NCBI RefSeq assembly: GCF_949987535.1
Contig: NC_080079.1
Span: 5,460,001-5,524,000, forward strand
DNA: 64,000 nt
Reading direction: 5' to 3'
From: Balaenoptera acutorostrata
Lineage: Eukaryota; Chordata; Mammalia; Artiodactyla; Balaenopteridae
Part shown: positions 35,961 to 48,412 of the stretch, one piece after another
How the letters are laid out: every line of letters starts with the position of its first letter
How positions within the stretch are numbered: position 1 is the first letter of the stretch
The notes under the pieces: model-generated
The model's database searches: none
What the model saw: only the letters and a program-made list of their open reading frames with translations
What the model was told of the DNA's origin: nothing
Translations under genes and position numbers: made by a program

Positions 35961-36016
35961 CCTTTTCCTTCAACTATGGCTTCTTTAAGATGAATATATG
36001 AAGCAGGAAATATACC
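35961..36016 (-). CDS. DOCK1: DOCK1 exon 4 (SH3 domain, end)
   Basis: 56 bp, residues 58-76 (first two bases of 76). Translation GIFPASYIHLKEAIVEGK. GIFPASYI is the last conserved SH3 motif (G-x-F-P-x-x-Y-V/I). It is followed by the linker to the helical region. Acceptor TTTTCCTCCCAAAG at 36017, donor AGG|GTGAGT at 35960. It starts in phase 0 after exon 3 and leaves two bases (GG) that are completed by G from exon 5. Exons 3 and 4 are together 97 bp, so losing either or both would shift the frame. Confidence 0.97.
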
Positions 36017-37366
36017 CTTTGGGAGGAAAAAAGACAGTAGGTTTTATTATTAACATGAGTACTGATTGCAAATCAAACCACTGCCCCCCCAAAATGGAGG
36101 TGGGGATGGCTGGATCACTATTAAATCTGCAAGCCTAATGCTAAGTCTCATACACAACATAGCACAGAAAACAAAGAAGTGTAAAAGACGGCAACTCAGT
36201 CCGCTTGTGTTTCAAAGAGGCTGCAGATGTCTTAGAAGAAAACAGACGCAATCTGTTTGCGAAGAAAAAAATCCCCCAGGGACTTTGCTGTGTGTTCTCC
36301 ATGGGTCACACCTCGTTTTTACTGCTGACCTCAACACAGGCAGATCCACAGCCAGATGATGCCTAAAAACAATTTCTGACAATGGCTTCTGACAGTTCTT
36401 CCTTTCGAAATACTAAAATTGTCATCAAAAGTTAGTTTATACCATTGATCATCACATATGCACTGACTGCTTTCCTGACCCAAGGAGACTTTCTCAACAA
36501 TCTCCAGAGGGGCCGTCAGATAAAATAGAGAAACTGGGTGCATTTCGCCCAAACCTCCAGACTCCTAGGGGAGCGCACCAGGTTACATGAAGACAGTGCT
36601 CGGCACACAGGGGCGCAACAGACAGTTCCAAGGGAGACAGTTCCTCAAGAGGACAGTCAGTGTCAGGCGCCGTGCGTGAAGTGCCAGGAGCTTTACCAAG
36701 AGTTTTGGTCCTGCTTCCTGAGCAAGGACACTACCTCCCTTCCTGGAGAGCAAGCAGTGGGGCACCAGGCCCTGGGATCTTGCAACGAAGCAACGCAAAC
36801 AGGTTGCGGCTTCCCACGTGAGATGTCATGCACGCAGCAAAAAAGCCAATCGGTGGCCCTGGTGGCTTCGGGCACCTGCTGTGGGAACAGGAGCTTCCGA
36901 CTAGGTTTCCCTGGCATCTGGCCCCAAAGGATTTCCACAGGAAATCCAGAAACCACCCTACTAATCCTGCTTGGGAAGGGGGCATGGGCACCACTGGTTC
37001 AGACTCCTCCTGCCTGCCAGGGAAGTGGCCGCATTTCATGCAAAGAAGAGTTATCACAGAGAGGGAAGGAGTCAGGCAGAAAGACAGAGGCTGAGCACCA
37101 AAGAGGACTGCGGGGGCCCGATGCTAGGACACCTCCAGATCCCAGGACGGTCTCCAGGTGCACATTTGATGTCAACAGGTGAGCACGGGGCGGGGAGGGA
37201 CGACGGGACGGACACACATACAAATAAGCCAGTCTCGCCCCCTGCCCACGTCCACGGACAGAGATGTCCCTCAGTCTCGGTAAACCTGCTCTCGAGAATC
37301 ATGGAGTCACAGAAGGGACAGTGAAAGAAATGAGGCTGGACACATCTGGAGGCTTGAATAAGCGAC

Positions 37367-37664
37367 TTTTTTTTTTTTTTTAATTTATTTATTGATTTTA
37401 TTTTTGGCTGTTTTGGGCCTTCGTTTCTGTGCGAGGGCTTTCTCCAGCTGCAGCAAGCGGGGGCCACTCTTCATCGCGGTGCGCGGGCCTCTCACTATCG
37501 CGGCCTCTCGTTGCAGAGCACAGGCTTCAGACGCGCAGGCTCAGTAGTTGTGGCTCACGGGCCCAGTTGCTCCGCGGCATGTGGGATCTTCCTGGACCAG
37601 GGCTCGAACCCGCGTCCCCTGCATTGGCAGGCAGACTCTCAACCGCTGCGCCACCAGGGAAGCC
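37367..37664 (-). mobile_element. CHR-type SINE, inserted in the tail of an older copy
   Basis: Complete reverse-oriented SINE. It is bordered on both sides by gac followed by exactly 15 T and aatt, showing that it landed in the T run of the neighbouring SINE. DOCK1 intron 3, sense to the gene. Confidence 0.92.
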
Positions 37665-37668
37665 CGAC

Positions 37669-38019
37669 TTTTTTTTTTTTTTTAATTCATTTTATTTTTG
37701 GCTGCATTGGGTCTTCGTTGCCGCACGTGGGCTTTCTCTAGTTGTGGCGAGCGGGGGCTACTCTTCGTAGCAGTGCGCGGGCTTCCCATTGCAGTGGCTT
37801 CTCTTCTTGCGGAGCATGGGCTCTAGGCACGTGGGCTTCAGTAGTTGTGGCACGAGGGCTCAGTAGTTGTGACTCACGGGCTCTAGAGCACAGGCTTAGT
37901 AGTTGTGGCGCACGGGCTTAGTTGCTCCGCGGCATGTGGGATCTTCCCAGACCAGGGCTCGAACCCGTGTCCCCTGCATTGGCAGACGGATTCTCAACCA
38001 CTGCGCCACCAGGGAAGCC
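37669..38019 (-). mobile_element. CHR-type SINE, host of a nested SINE
   Basis: Older reverse-oriented copy. The outer target duplication is imperfect: tgaataagcgactt at 37355-37368 and tgaaatgagcaactt at 38020-38034. Its tail was split by the SINE at 37367-37664. DOCK1 intron 3. Confidence 0.9.
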
Positions 38020-38547
38020 TGAAATGAGCAACTTCTCCAGCTGGGGCGGTCAGGACCAGCCCAGATCTATTGCTCATTTGTGAATACCGATAAAAGGATG
38101 CTTCCAGAACACAGAGTCATTTACTAGGAGCCAAGTCCCTTCTCTGCTACTGCCTGGGGCAGGGGTGCTGATGCAAAATCACGACCTTTTTAAGGCTTCA
38201 ACTTCTTCATCTGCTAATGAAGATTTTAGGTGGAAAAATAAATATGCCCCTACCCAGCTCTATGAGCTGTAAAGTCAGCGCCCTGTGGTGCAGGGTAGGA
38301 AGGATTAGGGCTCACACAGGCATGGGGAGTTGGGAGAGATCCCCGACTGGGAAGGTGGTACCAGACACCAAATACCAAACATCAAAGAAAAGTGAACAGT
38401 TTCCCTGGGATGCACCTAGCACATGAAGTTGCAGCTTTGTCACTGGGGAGGGGGGATGGTCCATGATCCTAATCTCTTTATTAATAAAGTCCTCAATTGT
38501 GGCTTTCTCACATGAACCTCAGGTTTTCATCTGCAGGAATACATTCT

Positions 38548-38625
38548 TTTTTTTTTTTTAATTGAAGTATAGTTGATTTACAATGTTGTGTTAATTTCTG
38601 CTGTATAGCAAAGTGACTCAGTTAA

Positions 38626-38667
<42 letters not shown>

Positions 38668-38790
38668 TCTTTTTCATATTCTTTTCCATGATGGTTTATC
38701 ACAAGATATTGAATATAGTTCCCTGTGTTATACAATAGGACCTTGTAGTTTATTCATCTTATATGTAATAGTTTGCATCTGCTAATCCCA
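38548..38790 (-). mobile_element. L1 3' end fragment containing an AC microsatellite
   Basis: Reverse-oriented L1 3' UTR with T-run start, ttgaagtatagttgatttac, an (AC)19 run at 38628-38666 and gaatatagttccctgtgtta. The repeat grew from a TACACAC-type site in the element. DOCK1 intron 3. Confidence 0.82.
38628..38666 (+). repeat. (AC)19 microsatellite
   Basis: 39 bp of uninterrupted AC inside the L1 fragment at 38548. Likely polymorphic in length. Confidence 0.97.
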
Positions 38791-39164
38791 AATTATGGAA
38801 GAGATAATCAAGGTGAAAATAGAACTTGCCCTGGAGAAATCTATTCCACCAGCCACCTGGTTGGAATCTACCTTGTTCAAAGCTCAAGGCTCCAGGTCAT
38901 TGGATGTGTAGAGAGACTCATAGCCCAGTCTGAGCTCGGCAGGGCAGGGGTGGGAGATCCCGGCTCCCATTTGCAGATCTGGCTCACCAGGTATCCCTAA
39001 TAGCACCTCTCACATTAGGACAGACTATGCCAGAGAAAGGCTGCCGTGAAGCTCAGCCTGCATGCCTCCGAGGTGACTGAGACCAGAGGATGGACAGCTC
39101 CCACCTGTCTGGCACGGCCTGGCAGCAGGGCGTCTGGGGAAAGCAGATCAAGAAGGCCCTGTGC

Positions 39165-39473
39165 GGGCTTCCCTGGTGGCGCAGTGGTTGAGAGTCTGCC
39201 TGCCAGTGCAGGGGGCACGGGTTCGAGCCCTGGTCTGGGAGGATCCCGCGTGCTGCGGAGCGGCTGGGCCCGTGAGCCACAATTGCTGAGCCTGCGCGTC
39301 TGGAGCCTGTGCTCCGCAGCGGGAGAGGCCGCGATGGTGGGGGGCCCGCGCACCGCGGTGAAGGGTGGCCCCCGCTTGCCGCAACTAGAGAAGAGCCCTC
39401 GCACAGAAACGAAGACCCAACACAGCCAAAACTAAATTAATTAATTAATTAATTAATTAAAAAAAAAAAGAAG
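39165..39473 (+). mobile_element. CHR-type SINE, GC-rich variant
   Basis: Full-length copy with a notably GC-rich body and a tail of (AATT)n then A. Perfect 15-bp target duplication aagaaggccctgtgc at 39150-39164 and 39474-39488. DOCK1 intron 3, opposite in orientation to the nested pair 1.2 kb away. Confidence 0.94.
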
Positions 39474-40165
39474 AAGAAGGCCCTGTGCTTGAACAGCTGG
39501 ACTTCAGCAGCCTTAGCTATAGGCTCAGGACCACAAGAGGAGCCCAGCCCAATAAGTAGATAATGAGAGGCCAAGCTAAGAAACAGAAGTAAAATGAACC
39601 ATCTGTCAAGTATAATTAGATTTCATAAGGTAACGTGGACAGCCAAACCACAGCTTAGAACGGACAGCACTTCAGAATCATAGAATGAAATGGAAGAGCC
39701 ATCATTAGATTTTATGAAGCCGAGAATGGAAAAGCCACAACAGAACTGTGTACGGGACTGTCCACCGCAATGTAATTGCACATCTTAGCTTCAGAAATTC
39801 AAACAACCACGCATGCAAACTGCCCTGGAAGGCAGAACCTCTTTCTTTTGCCAGCGACGTAAGCAGCATAAAAATAGTTATAAGCAAGAGGGGAAAAAGC
39901 AAGCATGAGCTCTGCCAATCTGCTAATTTATCATCAAGGATAATGCAAGATTGAAAATCATGAGCAGTACTTTTTTTCTTAAGTCATTATACCCAGATCA
40001 TTCTCTTACACATCCTGTGCTTAAACAGGATGAAGAATTCTACCAGGAAAAGAAGAGTCCACCTCTCATGACAACAGGTCAACATCACCCCACAGCCCAG
40101 CCATTCACTCATAGAAATGAAATTGCAATGTCTACGTACATATGTTGTTCAGAAGGAAACAATTC

Positions 40166-40437
40166 GGGAAGGGAAGTGATAAATTAGAAGTTTGGGGTTA
40201 ACATATACACACTACTATATATAAAATAGATAACTAACAAGGACCTACTGTATAGCACAGGGAACTCTACTCAATATTTTGTAATAACCTGTATGGGAGA
40301 AGAATCTAAAAAAAAATGGATATATGTATATGTATAACTGAATCACTTTGCTGTACACCTGAAACTAACACAACATTGATAATCAATTATACCTCAATTC
40401 ACAAAATAAAAATTTTTTTAATTAAAAAAATTTTTTA
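40166..40437 (+). mobile_element. L1 3' end, 5'-truncated
   Basis: 272-bp L1 3' UTR: actactatatataaaataga, ggacctactgtatagcacag, gtataactgaatcactttgc, then an A/T-rich tail. Perfect 13-bp target duplication aaggaaacaattc at 40153-40165 and 40438-40450. About 160 bp from exon 3 (acceptor side of intron is at 40642; this is the donor side). Confidence 0.92.
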
Positions 40438-40600
40438 AAGGAAACAATTCAGGGTAGCCCACATTTCAACCCATGTATTTCTTTAATTCAGAGAAAGAGA
40501 TATATAAGGACAACCCTTAGGCACCATGAGACAGAATTTATTTCCTCGCCTGTTGTGATTTACGAAGGGACATGCACTGTGTTTAATAACAAGGACTTAC

Positions 40601-40641
40601 CTTCTTAGACTTTTTCCTTAAGGTGTAGCCTCTGTACCACC
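40601..40641 (-). CDS. DOCK1: DOCK1 exon 3 (SH3 domain, middle)
   Basis: A very short exon of 41 bp giving residues 44-57, (G)WYRGYTLRKKSKK. The tryptophan and following tyrosine fall at the conserved Trp-aromatic position of SH3 domains that forms the ligand groove, and a basic stretch follows. Acceptor TTTGTTTAG at 40642 and donor AAG|GTAAGT at 40600 match the consensus strongly, as expected for an exon too short for ordinary exon definition. It ends in phase 0. Too short to be found by open-frame length; recognised by translation and by fit with exons 2 and 4. Confidence 0.97.
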
Positions 40642-42791
40642 CTAAACAAACACAAAATTGAAAGTTAGTACAAGGAGACATCACAGCGTCCTAACAGCAC
40701 CTTCCCGTTGTCGAGAACTCACTGTTTGCAGAACCAGGGAAGTCAGCCTGTAACAGAACTCAGTAATCCTAGGGCTTTGGAGAGATGCTATGGGGTTTCC
40801 TAAACAGCATCTCAAAACCGTGCTCGAAGCCTGGCCAGGGGCCTCCACACACAGACCTCCAGCTCTTTCACCTCTACCTGCCGCACGTGGCCTCGAAGGT
40901 GCCAATGAGAACTGAAGAAGCACAGTTCCAGGAGGAGGAGTGGTCCTTTTGACCATTTGGCCCTAGGCAGGCTCCTGGAGTGTGCGTTTTCGTATCTGTT
41001 CCTCCGCCGGATGGAGCGGGGTCACTGCCAAGTACACATACCAGCATCCTCAGATCATCAAGAGCTGCCGCAAAACAGAAATCCTATTGAGAGCCGACTT
41101 CCTCCCTCTAAGGGATGGAGGGGGCCTTGCCCTGGAGTAGCCACGATCGCACAAAGTGCTTCTGTGGCAAAGACTGGACCCCCAACAGGAAGCACCGGGC
41201 CCAGGAGTACGGGTCCGCCTACCCCCTTGGGGTCTGGCCTACATTCAAGTTCCCATTCCCTCACGTGGGGAGGACAAGCAAACAGAGCAGAAGACAGACG
41301 TGCTAGCACTGTGGGCAGGAATTAAATGCCAAATGGAGGAGACATTCAGTGCCAGACTGGACCTGACCACATCCTTGTCCCCTCCGCTTCAACTGAGGGC
41401 AGAAATCGTCGCTGCCAGTGCCCAGGGGTCCACGGCCGGTCACCCACCTCCCAACAACTCCGCCACGGCAGGACGTCGGTGGATGTTTCCTTATCCCAAA
41501 CACTCTGAAGCTGCTTTAGGCCACCTCACTCCAGAAAAGGAAATCAGAAGCTCAGACAAATTCCAACTCAGCCCCCCAGGAGCAAAAGGACGGAGATACT
41601 TGGAAAGTGCCAGTCGAGTCAACTCCCAGAGAACAACCAAGTATTGGGTTTCTATACAGTATAAAATAGTCAAACCTCGGAAACCTGGGATACATGAACG
41701 AAGGTGCCCAGAAACTGAAAACGGGTCTATATTGCACCAATGACCACACACCTCTAACAGAGCAATAATTTAATAACCAGAGGTGGAGAGGAACCAGAAA
41801 GTGATGGGGTTAAGATCCTCCAGGGATTATGAACAGATGCTTTCTGAGCATTCAGAAAGGAAGCTGGAAATTGCTAGGAGCCTCGCAAAGGATTTGCTAA
41901 GACCTAGATACAACCAATGAACCCATTTCATTTCCTGACAAGGAAACTACACAGATTGATTAGGGGGCACCGCAGACACAAAATGTCTAGATTTTGCTGC
42001 ACATTTGGAGGATTACCTCCTGAGAGCCATGTACTGTCTCCTTCGGTGGTTTCAACCTGCCAAGGCCAGAATCAGCATCCACCTAGGACAGTGTTCACTG
42101 GAAAAAGATGGAAGGTCAATGTAGTAAGTTGTTCAAAAGGCTGTATTCAATGTAAAGGACTGTCCGCTATCCTGTTATTTTATCCTTCCCGTATTTTCAG
42201 TATTACTTTGCCCTTCCTTTTCTGAAACTGACATGGGATGAATGTCCTAGAACATCTAAGGAAATACTTCAAAGTGACAAGAAGAAGACAGAAACCAAGT
42301 CAAAAATAAGCAATGTTTATAAACAATGTATAGAAGAAGGAACCTAAAAGACTTACACATGAATGAAGAGATGCTCACACTAATAATCAGATAAATGAAC
42401 ATTTAAAACATAATGTTACTGCACGGTTATTATAGGGAGGGAAATCTCAAGGCTGCAGGATTCAGGCAGCCCCTGGCACTGAGGTTGGGAGTGGAGGCCA
42501 CACAACCAGTGTGAGTGTGACCCTACTTATCCAGAGTATATACCCCCCCACCCCGCGAGCAGCCACGCGCCCCAAAGACATCCCACATACCCATCCACAC
42601 GCAGCGGGGCAGACGCAGGAGACCCATGGCAGCGTGATCTAGGGGGACAGAACGAGTGCCCTAACTGGGGGGTGGTTAGTAAAACGTGCAGGTGCACCCA
42701 GAGCAGTGAGGGCCACGGACTAAATACATACACACCACAGGACTGCGTCTTAGAGCACAGCGCTGAGTGAAAAGGTAAGAAACAGAATGAG

Positions 42792-43143
42792 GGGCTTCCC
42801 TGGTGGTGCAGTGGTTAAGAATCCGCCTGCCAATGCAGGGGACACGGGTTCGAGCCCTGGTCCAGGAGGATCTCACATGCCGCGGAGCAACTAAGCCTGT
42901 GCGCCACAACTACTGAGCCTGCACTCTAGAGCCCACGAGCCACTACTACTGAGCCCACGTGCCACAACCACTGAAGCCCGTGCACCTAGAGCCTGTGCTC
43001 CACAACAAGAGAAGCCACTGCAATGAGAAGCACGCGCACCGCAACAAAGAGTAGCCCCCGCTCGCCACAACTAGAGAAAGCCCGCACGCAGCAACGAAGA
43101 CCCAACGTAGCCAAAAATAAGTAAATAAATTTTTTAAAAAAAG
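42792..43143 (+). mobile_element. CHR-type SINE, full length
   Basis: Head ggcttccctggtggtg and tail aaaataagtaaataaa. Target duplication gaaacagaatgag at 42779-42791 and 43144-43156. An L1 3' end lies immediately downstream. DOCK1 intron 2. Confidence 0.95.
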
Positions 43144-43180
43144 GAAACAGAATGAGAGCTACAACCACATTTATATACAT

Positions 43181-43337
43181 GACCTAGAGGGGTGGGATAG
43201 GGAGGGTGGGAGGGAGGCTCAAGAGGGAGGGGATATGGGGACATATGTATGCATATGGCTGATTCACTTTGTTGTGCAACAGAAACTAACAAGGTATTGT
43301 GAAGCAATTATACTCCAATAAAGATCTATTAAAAAAA
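43181..43337 (+). mobile_element. L1 3' end, 5'-truncated
   Basis: About 157 bp of 3' UTR (acctagaggggtgggatagg to ccaataaagatctattaaaa). Likely target duplication atttatatacat at 43169-43180 and a TA-expanded version from 43338. DOCK1 intron 2. Confidence 0.87.

Positions 43338-43339
<2 letters not shown>

Positions 43340-43383
<44 letters not shown>
43340..43383 (+). repeat. (TA)n microsatellite at an L1 3' end
   Basis: 44 bp of TA with one C interruption, directly after the A tail of the L1 at 43181-43337. It probably grew from the target duplication tttatatac. Likely polymorphic. Confidence 0.95.
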
Positions 43384-44370
43384 GCATACCAACCAGTACA
43401 GGCCACGAGAAAAATACACTTCAAACACAGCAGAAGGGTTTTCCAGGAGAAGGGAGAGGAGAAAGAGTTGAGCTACCGGGATAAAAAAGATAAAGGAGTC
43501 TTTTTCTTTTATTTTACTTTATGATAATAGACGGTGGTTTCTTTTTTAATGGCCTTCCTAAGCAAAAAGAACACCTAGGGTTTCCCTTCCCAAGAATTTC
43601 TGCGTCTGTTATGCCTTCCACCCACTGAGCCCCCAGACTATGGGCCAGAGGCCACGCTAGACAGAGCAAATGTAGAAATATCAATAGATTAGACCCAATT
43701 TCTGCCCTCCAAGGGCTCACACACCGGAAGATTCCCCTACGACAAGCAGGGCTCAAACCACCACCAAGGGCAGAGATTTGAGCGTGAAGGAGAGAGGACA
43801 TCCCTGCAAAGGCTTCATGAAGGGAAGCGGGGGGACACAGAAGGGTGATGAGGGGCTGCTGCTCTGGGGGGCGGGCCGCAGGGATCGCAGCCAGGCGCAG
43901 GAAGATGCATACGGCTCACTGAATTAACAGGCTGATTCGCTCCTCCCAGGCAGGGCTCAACCAACCTGCTCCAAACAAGAGACACCCCCCAGCCAAGAGA
44001 CACCCGCCCAACGGCAAGTATAGGTCAGACGTAGTCCCGAAACTCAGGGAGGGCCCCGTCCAGCCCAGGAAAATGGCAGCCAAGTCAGTGGGTACACTGG
44101 AACGTTCCCAACAGGACAGGAGCACCCACGCTCAAGTCCAGGGCTGGAACCAACTGAGGACGGGACCAGGCAGAACAAAGCAGGCGCAAGGGAGCCGGAA
44201 AGGAGCTTCTGCCCAGGGAGGTGTGCTTAGGTGGAGTCTTCAAGGATGGCTAGTCAGATGGAGGAAGGAGGAGGGAGGGCCGGCAGAGCACAGGTGCAGG
44301 GGGGCGCTCACCAAGCATCTGAGAAGCCACCAGCAGCAAAGCTAGGACACGCATGAGAAAAAGGCTGGGG

Positions 44371-44565
44371 GGACTTCCCTGGTGGCGCAGCGGATAAGAC
44401 TCCACGCTCCCAATGCAGGGGGACCAGGTTCGATCCCTGGTCAGGGAACTAGATCCCACATGCATGCCACAACTAAGAGTTCGCATGCGCAACTAAGAGT
44501 TCACACGCCGCAACTAAGGAGCCGGCGCAACCAAATAAGTAAATAAATTATAAATATTAAAAAAT
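44371..44565 (+). mobile_element. Short-subfamily tRNA-derived SINE
   Basis: Differs from the long type after the B box: gttcgatccctggtcaggga then repeated caactaagag units, total about 195 bp. Target duplication aaaaggctgggg at 44359-44370 and 44566-44577. DOCK1 intron 2. Confidence 0.93.
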
Positions 44566-45045
44566 AAAAGGCTGGGGCTCAGGTGGGACAGGAGGAAACC
44601 AGATCACTAAGGTCCTGGGTCCTGCCCAACTCACAAGTACCTGCCTGAAGATGGACAACACAGTCACCTGTGTCAGGTGTATTGTGTCCTGCTCTGAGTA
44701 CTGAACAACAGTACAGCCAAAGGCCGGATCTGACCAAACCATGTCCTAACGGACAGCATCTGCGTGCACACTGGGCGTTCTGGAGCTGTCCTGGGTACAA
44801 TATTTTGCAGGCACCCGGGGCGGGGGTGTGGGCGGGGCGCAGACCCAGCCCAGAGGATGGAGGTTCTGGAAGCAACACAGGATGAGAGGCACAACTGCGG
44901 TGCTCTTCCACTGGGCTGGGGCCAGGTGGCCAGTCACCTGGGACAAGGTGCAAAGGATGCCTGCGGGGTGGAGGCTGCACGGGAGGGCCTGGTGGTCTTC
45001 TGCGAAATGACAGCCTTGTCAACATGACTACTTTTCCCAGTTGGT

Positions 45046-45500
45046 TGTGGGTTGAACTGTTTTCTGCCCACCCCAAACAGATGCTGAAGTCCTAACTCCC
45101 TCTACCTGTGGGTATACCCTTATCTAGAATAGGGTCTTGGCAGACAATCAAGTTAAGATGAGGTCATTACAGTGGACCTAATCCAATACGGTGTCCTCAT
45201 AAAAAGGAGGAATAGACAGTCAAAGTCAAGAACAGGGAGGACGCCATGTGATCATAAAGGCAGAAACTAGGGCATTGCATCTACAAGGCAAGGAACGCCA
45301 GCGATGTTAGCAAACCACCAGAAGCTTGGGGAGACCCGTGGAACCGCTTGCCCCTCTCTCAGCCCTGAGAAGCAACCAACCCTGCCGACACCTTGATCTT
45401 GGACTTATAGCCTCTAGAACTGTGAGGGAACACATTTCTGTTGTTTAAACTCCCCACTGTGTGGTACTTTGTTACAGTCGCCCCAGGAAACCCAGAGGCA
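45046..45500 (+). mobile_element. MaLR-type solo LTR
   Basis: About 455-bp LTR recognised from gggttgaactgttttctgcc, gttaagatgaggtcattaca, aaaccaccagaagcttgggg and the end-proximal ttgatcttggacttatagcc plus gtgtggtactttgttacagt. It belongs to the ERVL-MaLR group of ancient LTR elements (MST/MLT1 type). No internal region is attached. DOCK1 intron 2. Confidence 0.85.
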
Positions 45501-47974
45501 GTCCTCTCAAGACCTTCAGTTGACGGATGCTGGTGGCAGGAAAAGGAATTAAGGTGCATTTTGGAAGAAAATAGATCATTATCACTTTGAAAAATTTGAA
45601 TAAATTAAGTTCCAGTGTTGTGGTTTCATCAAAAGAATGCCCTCCTAATCTGGGTGCAATGCTGTCCTCTCACACAAGCACAGCATCCAGCCCGTGGAGA
45701 TCCTTCTGGAAATGAGCAGGTGATAGGATTGGCACCTCCTTGGCTGGAGAGTCACCTAATCAACATCGGTGACCTGGGCTCACCTCTCCTGTCTGGTTGA
45801 CCCCGGACACTGCTTAAAGGCAGTGGCATACCCCGAATGACCCCTCAGAGCTCAATCCACCTCCCTGGTGACCGGAAAAGTTCTTTTCTTTGTTCTGTGC
45901 TCCAAGCCTCCATGAGCCTGAGACAGAAAAATTAACCATAACTTGCAGGTAAATGTGTTCTTTCAACCTTAATAAAAGGAATGATCATCTAGAAATTATA
46001 TTCTCCAGAGCAATCCCAGTAATATCCTACCCTGAACAGGATCACATAGAAAAGGAAAGTTAAATTTGACAAACATAAATAAATTTTCTTCGGGGAAAAG
46101 TGGAAGGGGCGAGGAGAAAAGAAGAGAAGGCCAAATTCTAATATAATCCATAAAATTTAAATAGAACAAGAGGAAAGAGCAGAAAAACAATTGTTCCATT
46201 GTTATTTGATGACAATAAAGTCACCAAGTTTCCCAAAATCAAAACTACTTCCCCAAATGCATTTCTCTGACTGGATTCTGACTAAAACCAAAAAAAGACA
46301 GCAGTTAAAGAAGGGGAAGTCGTTTTATGTTACAGGGTCTTTACAAAGACTGGAATATTTTTATCAGGACTTAGAAGATTGATGAGCCCGGAAACTAAGT
46401 GCTCACTGAGGAATCCTTTATCACGATGCTGGCCAAAAAGTCAAATGCCTGCCACCCGTTTTCTTTTTTTTTTAGTTAAATGTACAGGGATCATCGACTC
46501 ACCTAAGGATTCCCCTGTTTAAAGAGTGCATTCTTCTTACAAAGCAAAAAACAAGAAGTCGCAGCCCCTGCTACCCTGGGCTGCACAGGAAATTGTTATC
46601 TATTCAGGAATGACGTCATTGTCCAGTGTTTATTAACCAGGATTTCAAATGCAACTGACCGGGGGCAGAAATAAAAAAAGATGTAAGAGCACTCTTCCTT
46701 CAGATCGGAAAAGTGTCCGAGATGAGAGGTTTGATCCTTAACCTCTTGTTAATTTCTCTATTTCCTCTCAGCCACTGGCCATATATATACTGGGAGCAGA
46801 TAAGGCAATCCAACTGTCAGGTGTAAAAACTGAGATCAGGCAGAACGTGCCCATTGCAGCTACTCATTCACATAAAGACCGGTTCTGTTTTTGCAGTATT
46901 ACATCTGCTTCCAGGCATATGCCACGAAAGTTGATTTTTTTTTCCCCGCAATAGGACATTTCTTAGGGTAAAAGGTGCAAATGGAATGGAATTCCAAGCC
47001 AGCATGAGTCGGATGGGGAAGTGAGGGACATGGACATGGACGTGGGTATTTTAATGAGTTTGTGCTTCTCCAGGAACACGGGAGCAAGCTGCAGCTTGCC
47101 TGGTTCACAGAAGCTGAACGCTGCGTCACTCGCGTGCAGAGAGAATTCCAAAGACCGAGTCTGAAGATCAATTTGTGATTACTATAGGATGTCTGCAATT
47201 TCCTCTCCCTGTCGCCCAACCTCCTACTTGGAAGGGTCTGGCTAAACCCAATCTGAAAGCCATTTTGCTGTTGGAATTAACAATTTTAATCTGTTCTCTT
47301 TTTTCCTATGTTGTATGGAAGTCACCCCTGTGAACAGGAAACAAAGCCACCAACACTCCTCTCACACATGTGAGGAGTCTAAAACTCAAGCCCATCATTG
47401 CTCCTCTTCTGTGCAATGATAAACCACAGCATAAAACGAAAGGTGTCCCGTTTTAATGATTTGCAAAACCCTAAATATGAAAACCAATTGTCTGAGAAAC
47501 CAAGGACATCAGGAAACCACTGTCACCCTCAGTATATTTATTGGATAATTACAACAATTGCTTTACTGGACCACATCCCACAAAGCTGTAACAATCTCTG
47601 TTCACCCCTCAGAAAATGGGGTCATAGATTTTTTAAAAAGGAAATAAGAAATGACAATTTTGGTTCCTCTCAGGAAGTTGTTAACAAGTCTACGTGAGAG
47701 TATAAAAAGTCTCACCATTCACATAAAACACCTCAAAACAATGAGCCTAACACTAAAGTATCTTAAATGTATTTTAAAAACTTTTTTCAAGTGGTCAGTT
47801 ATTAACAGTCAAGATGGACATACATTTGCAAAAAAGGAAACAATGGGGGTTTTTTTCTTAACAATAAAACAACTATTTCAACAGAAAACTTGAGAAGTTA
47901 AAAGTTTAGGAATTTAGTTTTAAGTTCACCTTAAATTAAAAAAAAAAAAAAGATTTAAATAACAGATAACCTCA

Positions 47975-48250
<276 letters not shown>

Positions 48251-48412
48251 CTATGCTGGATTGTTTCTGCCCGTTTTTAAGGTTGAAATATTCAGTCTTT
48301 GCCTGGATCATCCTCTCTGATACCCAAAAAAGGAGGCTTTTTTTTCAAGGGTCCTCAGTTTAAGAAGAAGAAATTCATAACTACTCATAACGCCAGAAAA
48401 CCACAAGTGGTT

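Larger units (their letters stand above)
36017..40600 (-). other. DOCK1 intron 3
   Basis: 4584 bp. Contains a nested pair of minus-strand CHR SINEs (37367-38019), a minus-strand L1 fragment with an AC microsatellite (about 38548-38790), a plus-strand CHR SINE (39165-39473) and a plus-strand L1 3' end (40166-40437). A 214-codon plus-strand open frame at 36538-37182 has no recognisable homology. Confidence 0.85.

Noticed and set aside
36538..37182. 214-codon plus-strand open frame in intron 3
   Set aside because: Composition and overlapping frames suggest chance; no recognised family.
41156..41743. 195-codon plus-strand open frame in intron 2
   Set aside because: No homology I recognise, no signal or domain pattern, overlaps other open frames on both strands. 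Could be re-examined by protein search.
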